Shown: positions 26,559 to 37,800 of the stretch, one piece after another | Position numbering within the stretch: the stretch's first letter is position 1 | Layout: each line of letters starts with the position of its first letter | DNA from: Loxodes magnus | Lineage: Eukaryota > Ciliophora > Karyorelictea > Loxodida > Loxodidae | Assembly: GCA_946699065.1 (NCBI GenBank) | Contig: CAMPDV010001995.1 | Location: forward strand, 23,594 to 87,593 | Direction of reading: 5' to 3' | DNA length: 64,000 nt | Position numbers and translations under genes: made by a program | The notes under the pieces: model-generated | Databases searched by the model: none | What the model was told of the DNA's origin: nothing | Seen by the model: the letters and a program-made list of their open reading frames with translations, nothing else

Positions 26559-29456
26559 ATGTCAGAAGCTTCTTAGTACATTTAATAAGGAATCTAATTA
26601 GTTAAATAAGCAAATTATCAAGAAGCATTTTAATATTTTAATATTGCTGTCATATTAGATCCTAATAATGCAGCTGCATATTATAATAAAGGATTCACAT
26701 TGGGAATATTAGGAAAACACAATGAAGCAATTCAGAACTTTGATTTAAGCCTAAAGTGTAATCCTAAGTATGTAGATGCACTTTATAATAAAGGAGTTGC
26801 ACTGGAAATCTTAGGAAAACACAATGAAGCAGTTCAGAGCTTTGATTTAGCTATTAAACTTGATCCTAGCAATGCAGATGCATATCAACATAAAGGAGTC
26901 GCATTGGGAATATTAGGAAAGCATAATGAAGCAATTCAGAACTTTGATTTAGCTATTAAACTTGATCCTAATAATGCAGATGCATATCAACATAAAGGAG
27001 TCGCATTGGAAAAATTAGGAAAATTCAATGAAGCAGTTCAGAGCTTTGATTTAGCTATTAAACTTGATCCTAACAATGCAACTGCACATTACAGTAAAGG
27101 AGTCACACTAGAAAAACTAGGAAAATTTAATGAAGCAATTAAAAACTATGATTTAGCCCTAAAGTGTGATCCTAATAATGTAGCCGCACATTATAATAAA
27201 GGAGTTGTTCTGTAAGAACTAGGAAAAAATAATGAAGCAAATCAGAGCTATGATTTAACTATTAAACTTAATCCAAGCAATGCAGCTGCACATTGTAATA
27301 AAGGAGTCGCATTGGAAAGATCAGGGAAGCACAATGAAGCAATTCAGAGCTATGATTTATCTCTTGAATTTGATCCTAATAATGCAGCTGCACATTATAA
27401 TAAAGGGATATCTTTAGAAAGTTTAGGAAAACATAATGAAGCAATTTAGAGCTTTAATGTAGCTCTTAAACTTAATCATAACAATGCAACTGTACATTAT
27501 AATAAAGGAATCGTATTAGAAAAACTAGGAAAAATTAATGAAGCAATTAAAAGCTATGATTTAGCCCTAAAGTGTGATCCTAATAATGTAGCTGCACATT
27601 GTAATAAAGGAGTAGCACTGAATAAATTAGGAAAATTCAATGAAGCAATTCAAAGCTTTAATACAACTCTCAAATTAGATCTAAAAAATGCAACTGCACA
27701 TTGTAATAAAGGAGTCGCACTGGAAAAATTAGGAAAATTTATTGAAGCAATTCAGAGCTATGATTTATCTCTTGAACTTGATCCTAACAATGAAGAAACG
27801 CATTATAATAAAGGGATATCTTTGGAAAGTTTAGGAAAACATGATGAAGCAATTCAGAGCTTTAATGTAGCTCTTAAACTTGAGCCTAGCCATGTGTATG
27901 CACATAATAATAAAGGAGTTGCCCTAAAAAAATTAGGAAAACTTAATGAAGCAATTTAAAGCTATGATTTAGCTCTTAAAATTGATCCTATGAGTGTATT
28001 TGCGCATTTTAATAAAGGAATCGCACTGGAAAAATTAGGAAAGCCCAATGAAGCAGTTAAAAGCTATAATTTAGCTATTTAATTCGATTCTTCTTTTTCA
28101 AAAGCGTACAAAGAGAAGGGCTTTTCTCTCTATATTCTAGGAAATTATCTTGAAGCCATCAAATACCTTAATAAAGCTATTTAACTTGATCTCAACTATG
28201 CAGAAGCATATTACGACAAAGGTCTAGTTCATAAAGCTTTAAATCAGAACCAAGAAGCACTTGAGAGTTTTATTAAAGCAAACAAATTAAATCCTTAACT
28301 GAAAATACCCTAAATAAATAATATAATTTAAGATACATTTGTAGAAAATACTATTACTCTAGATAATATTTGATTTCTTTTAAATTAAAATGGAGCAGGT
28401 TAAGATAGTAAATCTAATATAAGAATATGAAACTATAGAAATTTAGTTCCCAACAATCAGTTTCTAAATGATCTATAAGTATTAGCTAAAGATTAATACG
28501 GAACTACTTATCTAATTACTATCGATGCATCTTTTTATGCTCTTAAGATATTTAACTAATAGAGTGATTAGCAGAAACTAATAGATTAGTTCTATTTCTA
28601 ATGCAAAGAGATACTTTTAATAAACAACTTAAGAGTTTAAAGAATTTTAGGAGTCGCTATTGATACTTAAGACTAAGAAAATTACAACTTTTCCTTGTTA
28701 TTAGATTTTTAGTGCAAAGGAAGCTTGTTCTAGTAAATCTATGCGAAGTAGTTATTCAAAAGCAGTCAAAAATGACCTGATTTAAGATATTATTAAAAAC
28801 TTAATTTACTTAACTAGATAGCAGAAGGTATAAAAGCAATTCACTCTAGAAACTTAATACATAAAGAACTAAAATCTCTAAATATTCTACTAGATGAGCA
28901 ATATTAACCTAAAATAGTTATTTTAGGATTATTCGATTCTACTCATTGGCTTACAACAATAGAATAAAAAGGATTTCATTAATGAATGGCTCCTGAGCAA
29001 TTCGACAAAAATGTGACTATGAAAAGTGATATCTGATCTTTAGGTTGTATCGGAGTGGAAATATTCAATGAAGAATTACTTTATCCAAATATAAATGAAT
29101 AAGAATAACTAAAATAAATAGTCTATATTAATAAAATGATTCCTATGTTTTCAAACGAAATATTATAAGAGCCTGAATTAACTGATCTATTCTACAGATG
29201 TCTAGCTTATGACTAAAATATAAGACCAGATATAGATAGCTTTATAAGTTAGATAGAAAGATTAAAGCAAAAGTGAAATCCTTAAAGTTTAGATGGAATT
29301 ATTAGTTAATAGGGCTAGAATGAAGGGATAAAGGAATAAGGTCATAAAATAAAATAACTTCCTTAAGAGTAGAAGATTACATCAGAAGGATATCAAGAAA
29401 CAAAGCTTGAGAATTTAAATATTAGTGATATTGAAGAAAGAAAAGTTGAAAAGTGA
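26559..29456 (+). CDS. TPR-array pseudokinase B (965 aa)
   Basis: ATG at 26,559 and TGA at 29,454-29,456 lie in one frame of 966 codons. Roughly residues 20-580 are about 16-17 tetratricopeptide repeats (LGKHNEAIQSFDLAIKLDPN type). Internal TAG/TAA occur where neighbouring repeats have CAG/CAA. Residues about 610-900 form a kinase fold. The VAIK-type Lys is kept (FYALKIF). The catalytic loop is HKELKSLN (His 768), with Glu in place of the catalytic Asp. The DFG site is ILG (Gly 790). MAPEQF and SDI-W-SLG are intact, with Trp809 and Trp826 encoded by TGA. It is likely a pseudokinase on a TPR scaffold. A conserved Q-rich tail ends ERKVEK-stop. An X-family gene follows about 0.8 kb downstream. 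Confidence 0.92.
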
Positions 29457-29720
29457 AACTTTTTATAGATGATTTTATATAATTTTAAGCTAGTTATAAA
29501 AAAATTTATTAAAGAACTAAAGCTTCTATACTTTAAAATATTAATAGCTTTAGTTAAATAAGTGTTTTTCTATTCAAAAATGTTTGGATATTAATAAAAG
29601 ATTAGCTACTTTATAAACTAAATTTAATATTTAAGAATATTAGTAACTATTCTATATTTTAACTTACATTATTATCTTACCTTTTATAGGTTATCTTAAC
29701 TTTATTATTATTAATATAAT

Positions 29721-30210
29721 ATGGTTGATGACTAATGTCAGCTTGACTTCTAAGCTAGCCATTATGAATAAGGTGTACACATCCAAGGAGATAAGCCAAA
29801 TTTATTTATGTTTCTTGCTAGATTAAAAGTTTGATTGATGATATGTTACCTCCTAGATCTGGATAAAATTTTCTGCTGCTTCATGTCGTATAACAAGGCA
29901 GAAGATAAAATGGAAGATGCAACACAAAGAGGAGGAATCTAATTTTGGTTTTTTATAACTGGAATCTAATTTAAGAAATTATTTTTTCATTTCAATAAAG
30001 CCAAGAATTATGATTACATAAGACTTTCTATTTGGAGGAAATGAAGCGCTTCCTGATTGAATCAAGGCATCAAAACTGAGGCAAGAAATATTAAAGAATA
30101 CATGGGAAATTATTTCTAAATTCAGAGAACACTAATATCTATTTTAAAAATAATTCGTGACTAACCAATTAAAGGTGATATCACGATTATTAATTAATTT
30201 ATTTATTTAA
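29721..30210 (+). CDS. Possible small gene between B and X copy d
   Basis: From ATG at 29,721 a plus-strand frame gives a natural-looking protein of about 150 residues (MVDDQCQLDFQASHYEQG ... NIKEYMGNYFQIQ). It then runs into low-complexity AT sequence without a nearby in-frame TGA. The missing stop means the true end may be reached through an intron or that the frame is wrong. No family is recognised. Confidence 0.3.
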
Positions 30211-30271
30211 CTTTATCTTTTAATTAAAGCATATCAAATCATTATTTTCTATTTATTTAAAATGAAAACAT

Positions 30272-32020
30272 ATGTATCAATCAATTGAAATAGATAAAGA
30301 CCATTAATATTTAGATCAATTATATTAGATTCCAAGCTCAGCTTAGCCTTAAGATATGCTTTATGCCTATTAATTTAATGCATATACCGTAATTTTATTT
30401 CTAGTCATTTAGTTGCATTTATTTAGGAGACTAATTATTAATTTTACTAAGATTGTGGTTTAATTAATTTAAGTCCTAAGCTTAGTTATATTAACAGATT
30501 AGAGGAAATATTTATAAGTTTTAGGAGATTAAAATTATTAATCACATATCTTTGAATATGTAGAAAAGAATTAATACTGCCTTATTAGTTTGTACATTCA
30601 AATGGTTGTTCAGAAGAGAAAAAGTGAAATAGTATACTCTTATTTTAAGTTTCTAAAGACTTCTCTCTTAAATTTTATGGATAATTCGTTCAGAGAATGT
30701 ATGCTTAATTTTTCAGTTCTTCATTACATCTAGAAGTGAAAAAATTGATATAGCTTGAATGATTTAACAATTTAAAGCTCAATTTAACACGTTACTGTTA
30801 CTATATAAAAGTAGAAAATAGAGATAAGAACTAGGTTATTTCAAGGGATTTTATTGTTTTTCTAGTTCTTATGAGTAAATTTTGATGTAAATGATATAAA
30901 TGATTCGGTAAGAAATAAATAGTATACGTTCTTAATGATTATGTAGAGGTATTTAAGAAGATAGAAATTGATATGGTTATAAGAATAAACAAAAGGCAAT
31001 TAAATGTGGTTTAATTTTATTTTTCAACAAATAAAAAGGAATTAAAAAAGCCTTATTAGTTTTAATTTATTATGACAGCTGTCTTTAAACTAACTAATAA
31101 TACTTTTTGAAGACTACAAAGAATTAAATATTTTTAAATAAAGAAGCAATATTTATTCATTGTGAAGCAGGTTTGGATAAACCTGGAACTTTAATAGAGT
31201 GTTTATCTTTAAAAACTACAAATTTCCTCAGAAGCTTTTATAGCATGAATCAAATATGCAAATAAGATTTATTTTAGAATCATAGCAGTATATTTAGTCA
31301 TAACATAAGCTTATTATTAAATAGATTTGAATAAATTAGTTTATTTTAACTATTAGTCAAACTCTAACTTCATTTCTCAATTTTAGCTTAAGCAAAAAGC
31401 AGATAGATTTCATCTTAAAGCATGAATGAATCTAGAAGAGAGAAATTATGCCAGGAAAAGATTACGAAAATGCTTTAACTTCTGAATATAAATTATTATC
31501 ACTATATGGAAATAATGATTAGACAGAAAATCTAATTAAAACTATAAAGAAATAGCTATTTTCAAACTTTTCTGATAAATAAACTTATAAATTTAGTTTT
31601 TACACAACAACAGCAAGATAAAGGGACGTGAGAGGTGCTAGTTTAATTTATTGTATATACTACAAGCTATAATTAAGACCGATATCTACATGAAGATCAG
31701 CTACAAAATCAAAAACAGATTTAGTAAAAGTCATCTTATAATTTGCTAGAAACTTAGAGAAAGATTCATTATTATTAAAGTCAAAAGCAAAGCTATTTAA
31801 ATTAGAACTTTAAGCCGAAAGCGATAAATTAAGAAAATCCTGGAATAAGAATGCTAAACTAAGAAATATCAGCTATAGAATACTAATCTAGAAGCAAGAA
31901 AAGTAAAATTGTTTGAAAGCATCTTGAACAAACCCAAATAACCTCATTTAGTATAAAGAATTAGATTTATTATTTTCATAAGCAAAGTTAAAATTTTAGT
32001 AATATAATTCACAAAGGAAA
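30272..32020 (+). CDS. X-family gene, copy d (best preserved)
   Basis: From ATG at 30,272 (MYQSIEIDKDHQYLDQLYQ) one plus-strand frame can be followed to about 32.0 kb. A hydrophobic stretch near residue 50 (AYTVILFLVIQLHLF) could be a membrane segment. The family core YSYFKFLKT lies at about 30.64 kb and the C-terminal block (NDQTENLIKT ... NPNNLIQ) at 31.5-31.95 kb. The same frame is conserved in copies 0, a, c and e. Function is unknown. It follows pseudokinase B on the same strand, as copies b and e follow A and C. In-frame TGA codons are read as Trp, and a true stop before the G gene at 32,027 was not identified, so a fusion with G is formally possible. Confidence 0.5.
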
Positions 32021-32026
32021 GAAAAA

Positions 32027-32880
32027 ATGGTAGAAGGTTTCAAAAAGGGCTTCTATACCACCTCTTCTTTAGCCAAAAAAGAAGAGAAGAAGCAGGAAAC
32101 CATTTCTTAGCAGTCTTCTTTTTCATAATCCTAACTTTTTCTTACTTAATAACCTGGAAATTAACAAGAGTAACGAAAGCAAGACCTAAAGACAATCCAT
32201 ATGGAAACTCCAACCTCAAATGAGAAACTAAGGAAGCAGATGAAGTCTGCTTTACATCAGAAGGTATCGGAGTTCAACCTTCTGGCCAAATGAGCATGGA
32301 ATAGCTCATAAAAGTGGAAATAAACCTACAGGAAGAGGTTAAAAGGCTTCGTAAGGAGAACACGAAGTTGACAGAGCAGATCTCTCATGGAATTTAAGAT
32401 ACACTTGATCTTAGAATGGCCAATTAGGAAAGGATGATTGAGGCTTTATGAAAGTATCAGCAAGAATAAAATAGTTAGACAAAATCTTAGATACAATAAT
32501 TTCAGAGCTAAAATACACAATTGGAATTTAAAATTTCAAGTCAACAACAAATGGAACAAATTGAAAAGGAACCTAACTAAAACTGCAAAATGGAGATTGA
32601 GGAAATAGGAGGAAGCAAGTCAATCGGAAGAACAGCAAGGAAGATTAGATTTTTAAAGAAATGCTACTTTTGTTGCTAACAAGGTCACTTATACAAATAG
32701 TGCAAGAAATTTTATCAATTCAAGAAAAAATACTGAATCAAGGAAAAGAAGGAAAGAGAAATGCTGTTTTGCAATTGGGAAGGAGAAATCTATAAGAGAA
32801 AATTGAATCAAGATAAACTGAGACTGATTTTAACAAGACCTATTGGAAGAAGACGACAAGGAATAAACCAAATGGAGTGA
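32027..32880 (+). pseudogene. G gene copy 1: gag-like zinc-knuckle protein, one frameshift
   Basis: The copy starts MVEGFKKGFYTTSSLAKKEE and ends with TGA at 32,878-32,880. In order it has a Gln/Ser-rich N terminus, a coiled-coil-like segment (LQEEVKRLRKENTKLTEQIS) and a CCHC zinc knuckle CYFCCQQGHLYKQC (CX2CX4HX4C). A Cys then precedes GEIYKRK. The frame changes once at about 32,279: copy 2 has CCTTCTGG where this copy has CTTCTGG, a one-base loss. Differences from copy 2 are largely at third codon positions, which supports the frame. Gag-like nucleic-acid binding, as in a retroelement ORF1, is an inference from architecture; no protease, RT or integrase is joined to it. Confidence 0.7.
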
Positions 32881-33044
32881 GATAAAACTTATAAACTTAT
32901 TTTAAGCGACAGTTATGAAATCTACTGCTAAACAATATTAAATAAATATAATTCACAAAGCATGAGAACAGCTTAAAATTACTAAGGATAGCTAATAGTA
33001 AAATTTTGTTTTCGACTAAGTAAGGTTTTAAGAAGATATTTATT

Positions 33045-33443
33045 ATGACTAGCTGTAAGAGTAAAGCTCAGATTAAAAATTTCTTTTATAAGCCTAAAAA
33101 TGTTTGGCAGAGTACTTTGTGTGGCTAATAGAAATATAAAGTACAGCCTAGTTGATAACTTTATAAGATCGAAGTAGAAATAATAGTCATACTTAAGTAT
33201 ACACGAGTATTCATCTTGAAATTTTTTAAGAAGCTATTCTAAAGATTCCTGAAAAGTAAATTCAATGAACTAAATCTATATGAATAAATCAATCAGCAAA
33301 ATAGACTAACTATTATAAAAAGGAGTATCATCCCTTCAAGACTCGCCTATCAAAATATTAGTAAATTTATACAAGAATAGCTAATTATGAATCAATAATC
33401 ATTATTTTTCCTAAATATTAGAGGAATGGAACAAGCAGAATGA
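33045..33443 (+). CDS. Hypothetical small protein (132 aa)
   Basis: A plus-strand frame from ATG at 33,045 to TGA at 33,441-33,443 reads MTSCKSKAQIKNFFYKPKN and ends FFLNIRGMEQAE. It is basic, without recognised domain or signal peptide. No paralogue supports the frame, so it is tentative. Confidence 0.3.
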
Positions 33444-34853
33444 TTTGCAGATAATCTTCATATTATAAGGAGTAATTAAATAAGTTACAATAAAATATTA
33501 ATAGAAATATAATTCACGAAGATAAACTTCAATGATATTCGAAAGAAATATTAATCACTTAGCTTTAGGTTATCTTTTAGTACTTTATATAAGCATTAAT
33601 TGTATTTAAAAGTTATCTATAAGTTTAAAAAGATATATTTATATATAATAAGCTTAGCTAGATTTTTAGTAAAGGCTTATAATTACACTAAAGTAATTCT
33701 AAATTTAAGTTTATATTTTCTATTATAGGTAAATATTTAAATGTTAAACTTAGTTATATAAATATAAATGTTTCAGCACTCAACAGTATCTGCAAAGCTA
33801 CTTAGATCTTTTAAAATAAGTTTATTTAAGGTTATAAAAATAAAGCTGTTCTGCTAACTAATGCTTTTTAATTGTTACTTATATTTACCTCACTACATAA
33901 GCATTAGCTTATTAAAATTAGATACCATTAAATTATAAAATGATGCCTTCATAGTTTAGTTATTAATGACCTATCTAAGATTTATTTGACTCTTTGGATA
34001 GTAATTCTAATTAAGAGATTTAAAGATAATTTAGTTGAAAAACAGAGTGTAATTAGTAGTTGACTTGAAAGGTTTTTGATAGTAGTGAGACATAAGAAAG
34101 AGATGAATACTAATAAGTAATGAATAATAAGGATTCTATTAAATAAGCTAAATGAATAGTCTTTCTTAATTAAATAAATAGGTAAAAATATATTAAAAGT
34201 ATAAATATTTCTCATTATAGATTAGCTAAACCTAGCATAATAAATTAATACTAGGAACAAGATAAATATGCAGGTAAAAGTAAAGATAAGACTATAGTAC
34301 TAGAAAATTAATAATTAAATATCCTTAAATAATAGTAAACAATAAGTGCTTATAGAGTAAACAAACTATTTATAACCTTTAAATTAATGCTAAAACTTAT
34401 TTATTATTTCCTAAATATAACTATAAATAAGTATTTTCATTAGTGCAATGTGGAAATAAATAAAACATAAAAGTACCAAATTAAATTATAATTAAAACTA
34501 TTAATTTTTGCTATTTAGTTTACAACTATCAGTCTTTGTTGTTTGTATAAAATATCTTATTTAAATACAGAATTTCTATTATAATAAACAAATAAAGTAT
34601 TACTAAATTATCTAATATTACAAATAATTTAAAATTATTACTACTCCAATTATTAAAAAGAAAAGAAAGTCATGTCTTTATATAAAAAATAGATAGGCTA
34701 TAAGCATAAAACTACTTTAGATAATATTAAGAAATATAAATAGAAAATACATTTATAGCAATAAAATTGTTGTACTAAATAATTAAAGCATACAGTATAT
34801 CCTAATACATTTTAAAATACACAGAAATTTATATTTTTTAGTATTAATTAAAA
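33444..34853. other. AT-rich intergenic stretch upstream of gene C
   Basis: The stretch is dominated by A/T with many TTTA/TAAA runs. The short minus-strand ORF at 33,982-34,215 is Phe/Leu/Ile-rich low-complexity sequence and unsupported. No RNA gene or repeat was recognised. It presumably contains the promoter of gene C, but no motif can be named. Confidence 0.35.
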
Positions 34854-37800
34854 ATGCAAGAAGCTGATGAATATAATCGAAAAGGGAATTGTTTATTAAA
34901 ATTAGGAAAGTTTCTTGAAGCAAATGAATGCTTTGAAATAGCTATTGCATTAAATCCTAATAAGGCAGCTATTTATCATAATAAGGGAATAGCATTGGAA
35001 AAAATCGGTAAATATAACGAAGCTATTCAGAGTTTCGATAAAGCTCTGAACCTTGATCCTAATTAGGCAGCTGTTTATCATAATAAAGGGAAAGCGCTTG
35101 AAAAAATTGGTAAATATAACGAAGCTATTCAGAGTTTCGATAAAGCTCTGAACCTTGATCCTAATTAGGCAGCTGTTTATCATAATAAAGGGAAAGCGCT
35201 TGAAAAAATTGGTAAATATAACGAAGCTATTCAGAGTTTCGATAAAGCTCTGAATCTGGATCCTAATTAGGCAGTTGCATATCATAATAAAGGGAAAGCG
35301 CTTGAAAAAATTGGTAAATATAACGAAGCTATTCAGAGTTTCGATAAAGCTCTGAACCTTGATCCTAATTAGGCAGCTGTTTATCATAATAAAGGGAAAG
35401 CGCTTGAAAAAATTGGTAAATATAACGAAGCTATTCAGAGTTTCGATAAAGCTCTGAATCTGGATCTTAATAAGGCAGCTGTTTATTATAATAAAGGACA
35501 AGTACTTGAAAAGCTTGGGAAATATAACGAAGCTATTCAGAGTTTCGATAAGGCTCTGAATCTGGATCCTAATTAGGCAGTTGCATATCATAATAAAGGG
35601 AAAGCGCTTGAAAAAATTGGTAAATATAACGAAGCTATTCAGAGTTTCGATAAAGCTCTGAACCTTGATCCTAATTAGGCAGCTGTTTATCATAATAAAG
35701 GGAAAGCGCTTGAAAAAATTGGTAAATATAACGAAGCTATTCAGAGTTTCGATAAAGCTCTGAATCTGGATCTTAATAAGGCAGCTGTTTATTATAATAA
35801 AGGACAAGTACTTGAAAAGCTTGGGAAATATAACGAAGCTATCTAGAGTTTCGATAAAGCTCTGAACCTTGATCCTAATTAGGCAGTTGCATATCATAAT
35901 AAAGGGAAAGCGCTTGAAAAAATTGGTAAATATAACGAAGCTATCTAGAGTTTCGATAAAGCTCTGAACCTTGATCCTAATTAGGCAGCTGTTTATCATA
36001 ATAAAGGGAAAGCGCTTGAAAAAATTGGTAAATATAACGAAGCTATTCAGAGTTTCGATAAAGCTCTGAATCTGGATCTTAATAAGGCAGCTATTTATCA
36101 TAATAAGGGAATAGCATTGGAAAAAGTTGGTAAATATAACGAAGCTATTCAGAGTTTCGATAAGGCTCTGAATCTGGATCCTAATTAGGCAGTTGCATAT
36201 CATAATAAAGGGAAAGCGCTTGAAAAAATTGGTAAATATAACGAAGCTATTCAGAGTTTCGATAAAGCTCTGAACCTTGATCCTAATTAGGCAGCTGTTT
36301 ATCATAATAAAGGGAAAGCACTTGAAAAAATTGGTAAATATAACGAAGCTATTCAGAGTTTCGATAAAGCTCTGAATCTGGATCTTAATAAGGCAGCTGT
36401 TTATTATAATAAAGGACAAGTACTTGAAAAGCTTGGGAAATATAACGAAGCTATCTAGAGTTTCGATAAAGCTCTGAACCTTGATCCTAATTAGGCAGCT
36501 ATTTATCATAATAAAGGGAAAGCGCTTGAAAAAATTGGTAAATATAACGAAGCTATCTAGAGTTTCGATAAAGCTCTGAACCTTGATCCTAATTAGGCAG
36601 CTATTTATCATAATAAAGGGAAAGCGCTTGAAAAAATTGGTAAATATAACGAAGCTATCTAGAGTTTCGATAAAGCTCTGAACCTTGATCCTAATTAGGC
36701 AGCTATTTATCATAATAAAGGGAAAGCGCTTGAAAAAATTGGTAAATATAACGAAGCTATTCAGAGTTTCGATAAAGCTCTGAATCTGGATCTTAATAAG
36801 GCAGCTGTTTATTATAATAAAGGACAAGTACTTGAAAAGCTTGGGAAATATAACGAAGCTATCTAGAGTTTCGATAAAGCTCTGAACCTTGATCCTAATT
36901 AGGCAGCTATTTATCATAATAAAGGGAAAGCGCTTGAAAAAATTGGTAAATATAACGAAGCTATCTAGAGTTTCGATAAAGCTCTGAACCTTGATCCTAA
37001 TTAGGCAGCTATTTATCATAATAAGGGAATAGCATTGGAAAAAGTTGGTAAATATAACGAAGCTATTCAGAGTTTCGATAAGGCTCTGAATCTGGATCCT
37101 AATTAGGCAGTTGCATATCATAATAAAGGGAAAGCGCTTGAAAAAATTGGTAAATATAACGAAGCTATCTAGAGTTTCGATAAAGCTCTGAATCTGGATC
37201 TTAATAAGGCAGCTATTTATCATAATAAGGGAATAGCATTGGAAAAAGTTGGTAAATATAACGAAGCTATTCAGAGTTTCGATAAGGCTCTGAACCTCGA
37301 CCCTAATTAGGCAGTTGCATATCATAATAAAGGGAAAGCGCTTGAAAAAATTGGTAAATATAACGAAGCTATCTAGAGTTTCGATAAAGCTCTGAACCTT
37401 GATCCTAATTAGGCAGCTGTTTATCATAATAAAGGGAAAGCGCTTGAAAAAATTGGTAAATATAACGAAGCTATTCAGAGTTTCGATAAAGCTCTGAACC
37501 TCGACCCTAATTAGGCAGCTATTTATCATAATAAGGGAATAGCATTGGAAAAAGTTGGTAAATATAACGAAGCTATTCAGAGTTTCGATAAGGCTCTGAA
37601 TCTGGATCCTAATTATGGCAGTTGCATATCATAATAAAGGGAAAGCGCTTGAAAAAATTGGTAAATATAACGAAGCTATTCAGAGTTTCGATAAAGCTCT
37701 GAATCTGGATCTTAATAAGGCAGCTGTTTATTATAATAAAGGACAAGTACTTGAAAAGCTTGGGAAATATAACGAAGCTATCTAGAATTTTGATAAAGCT

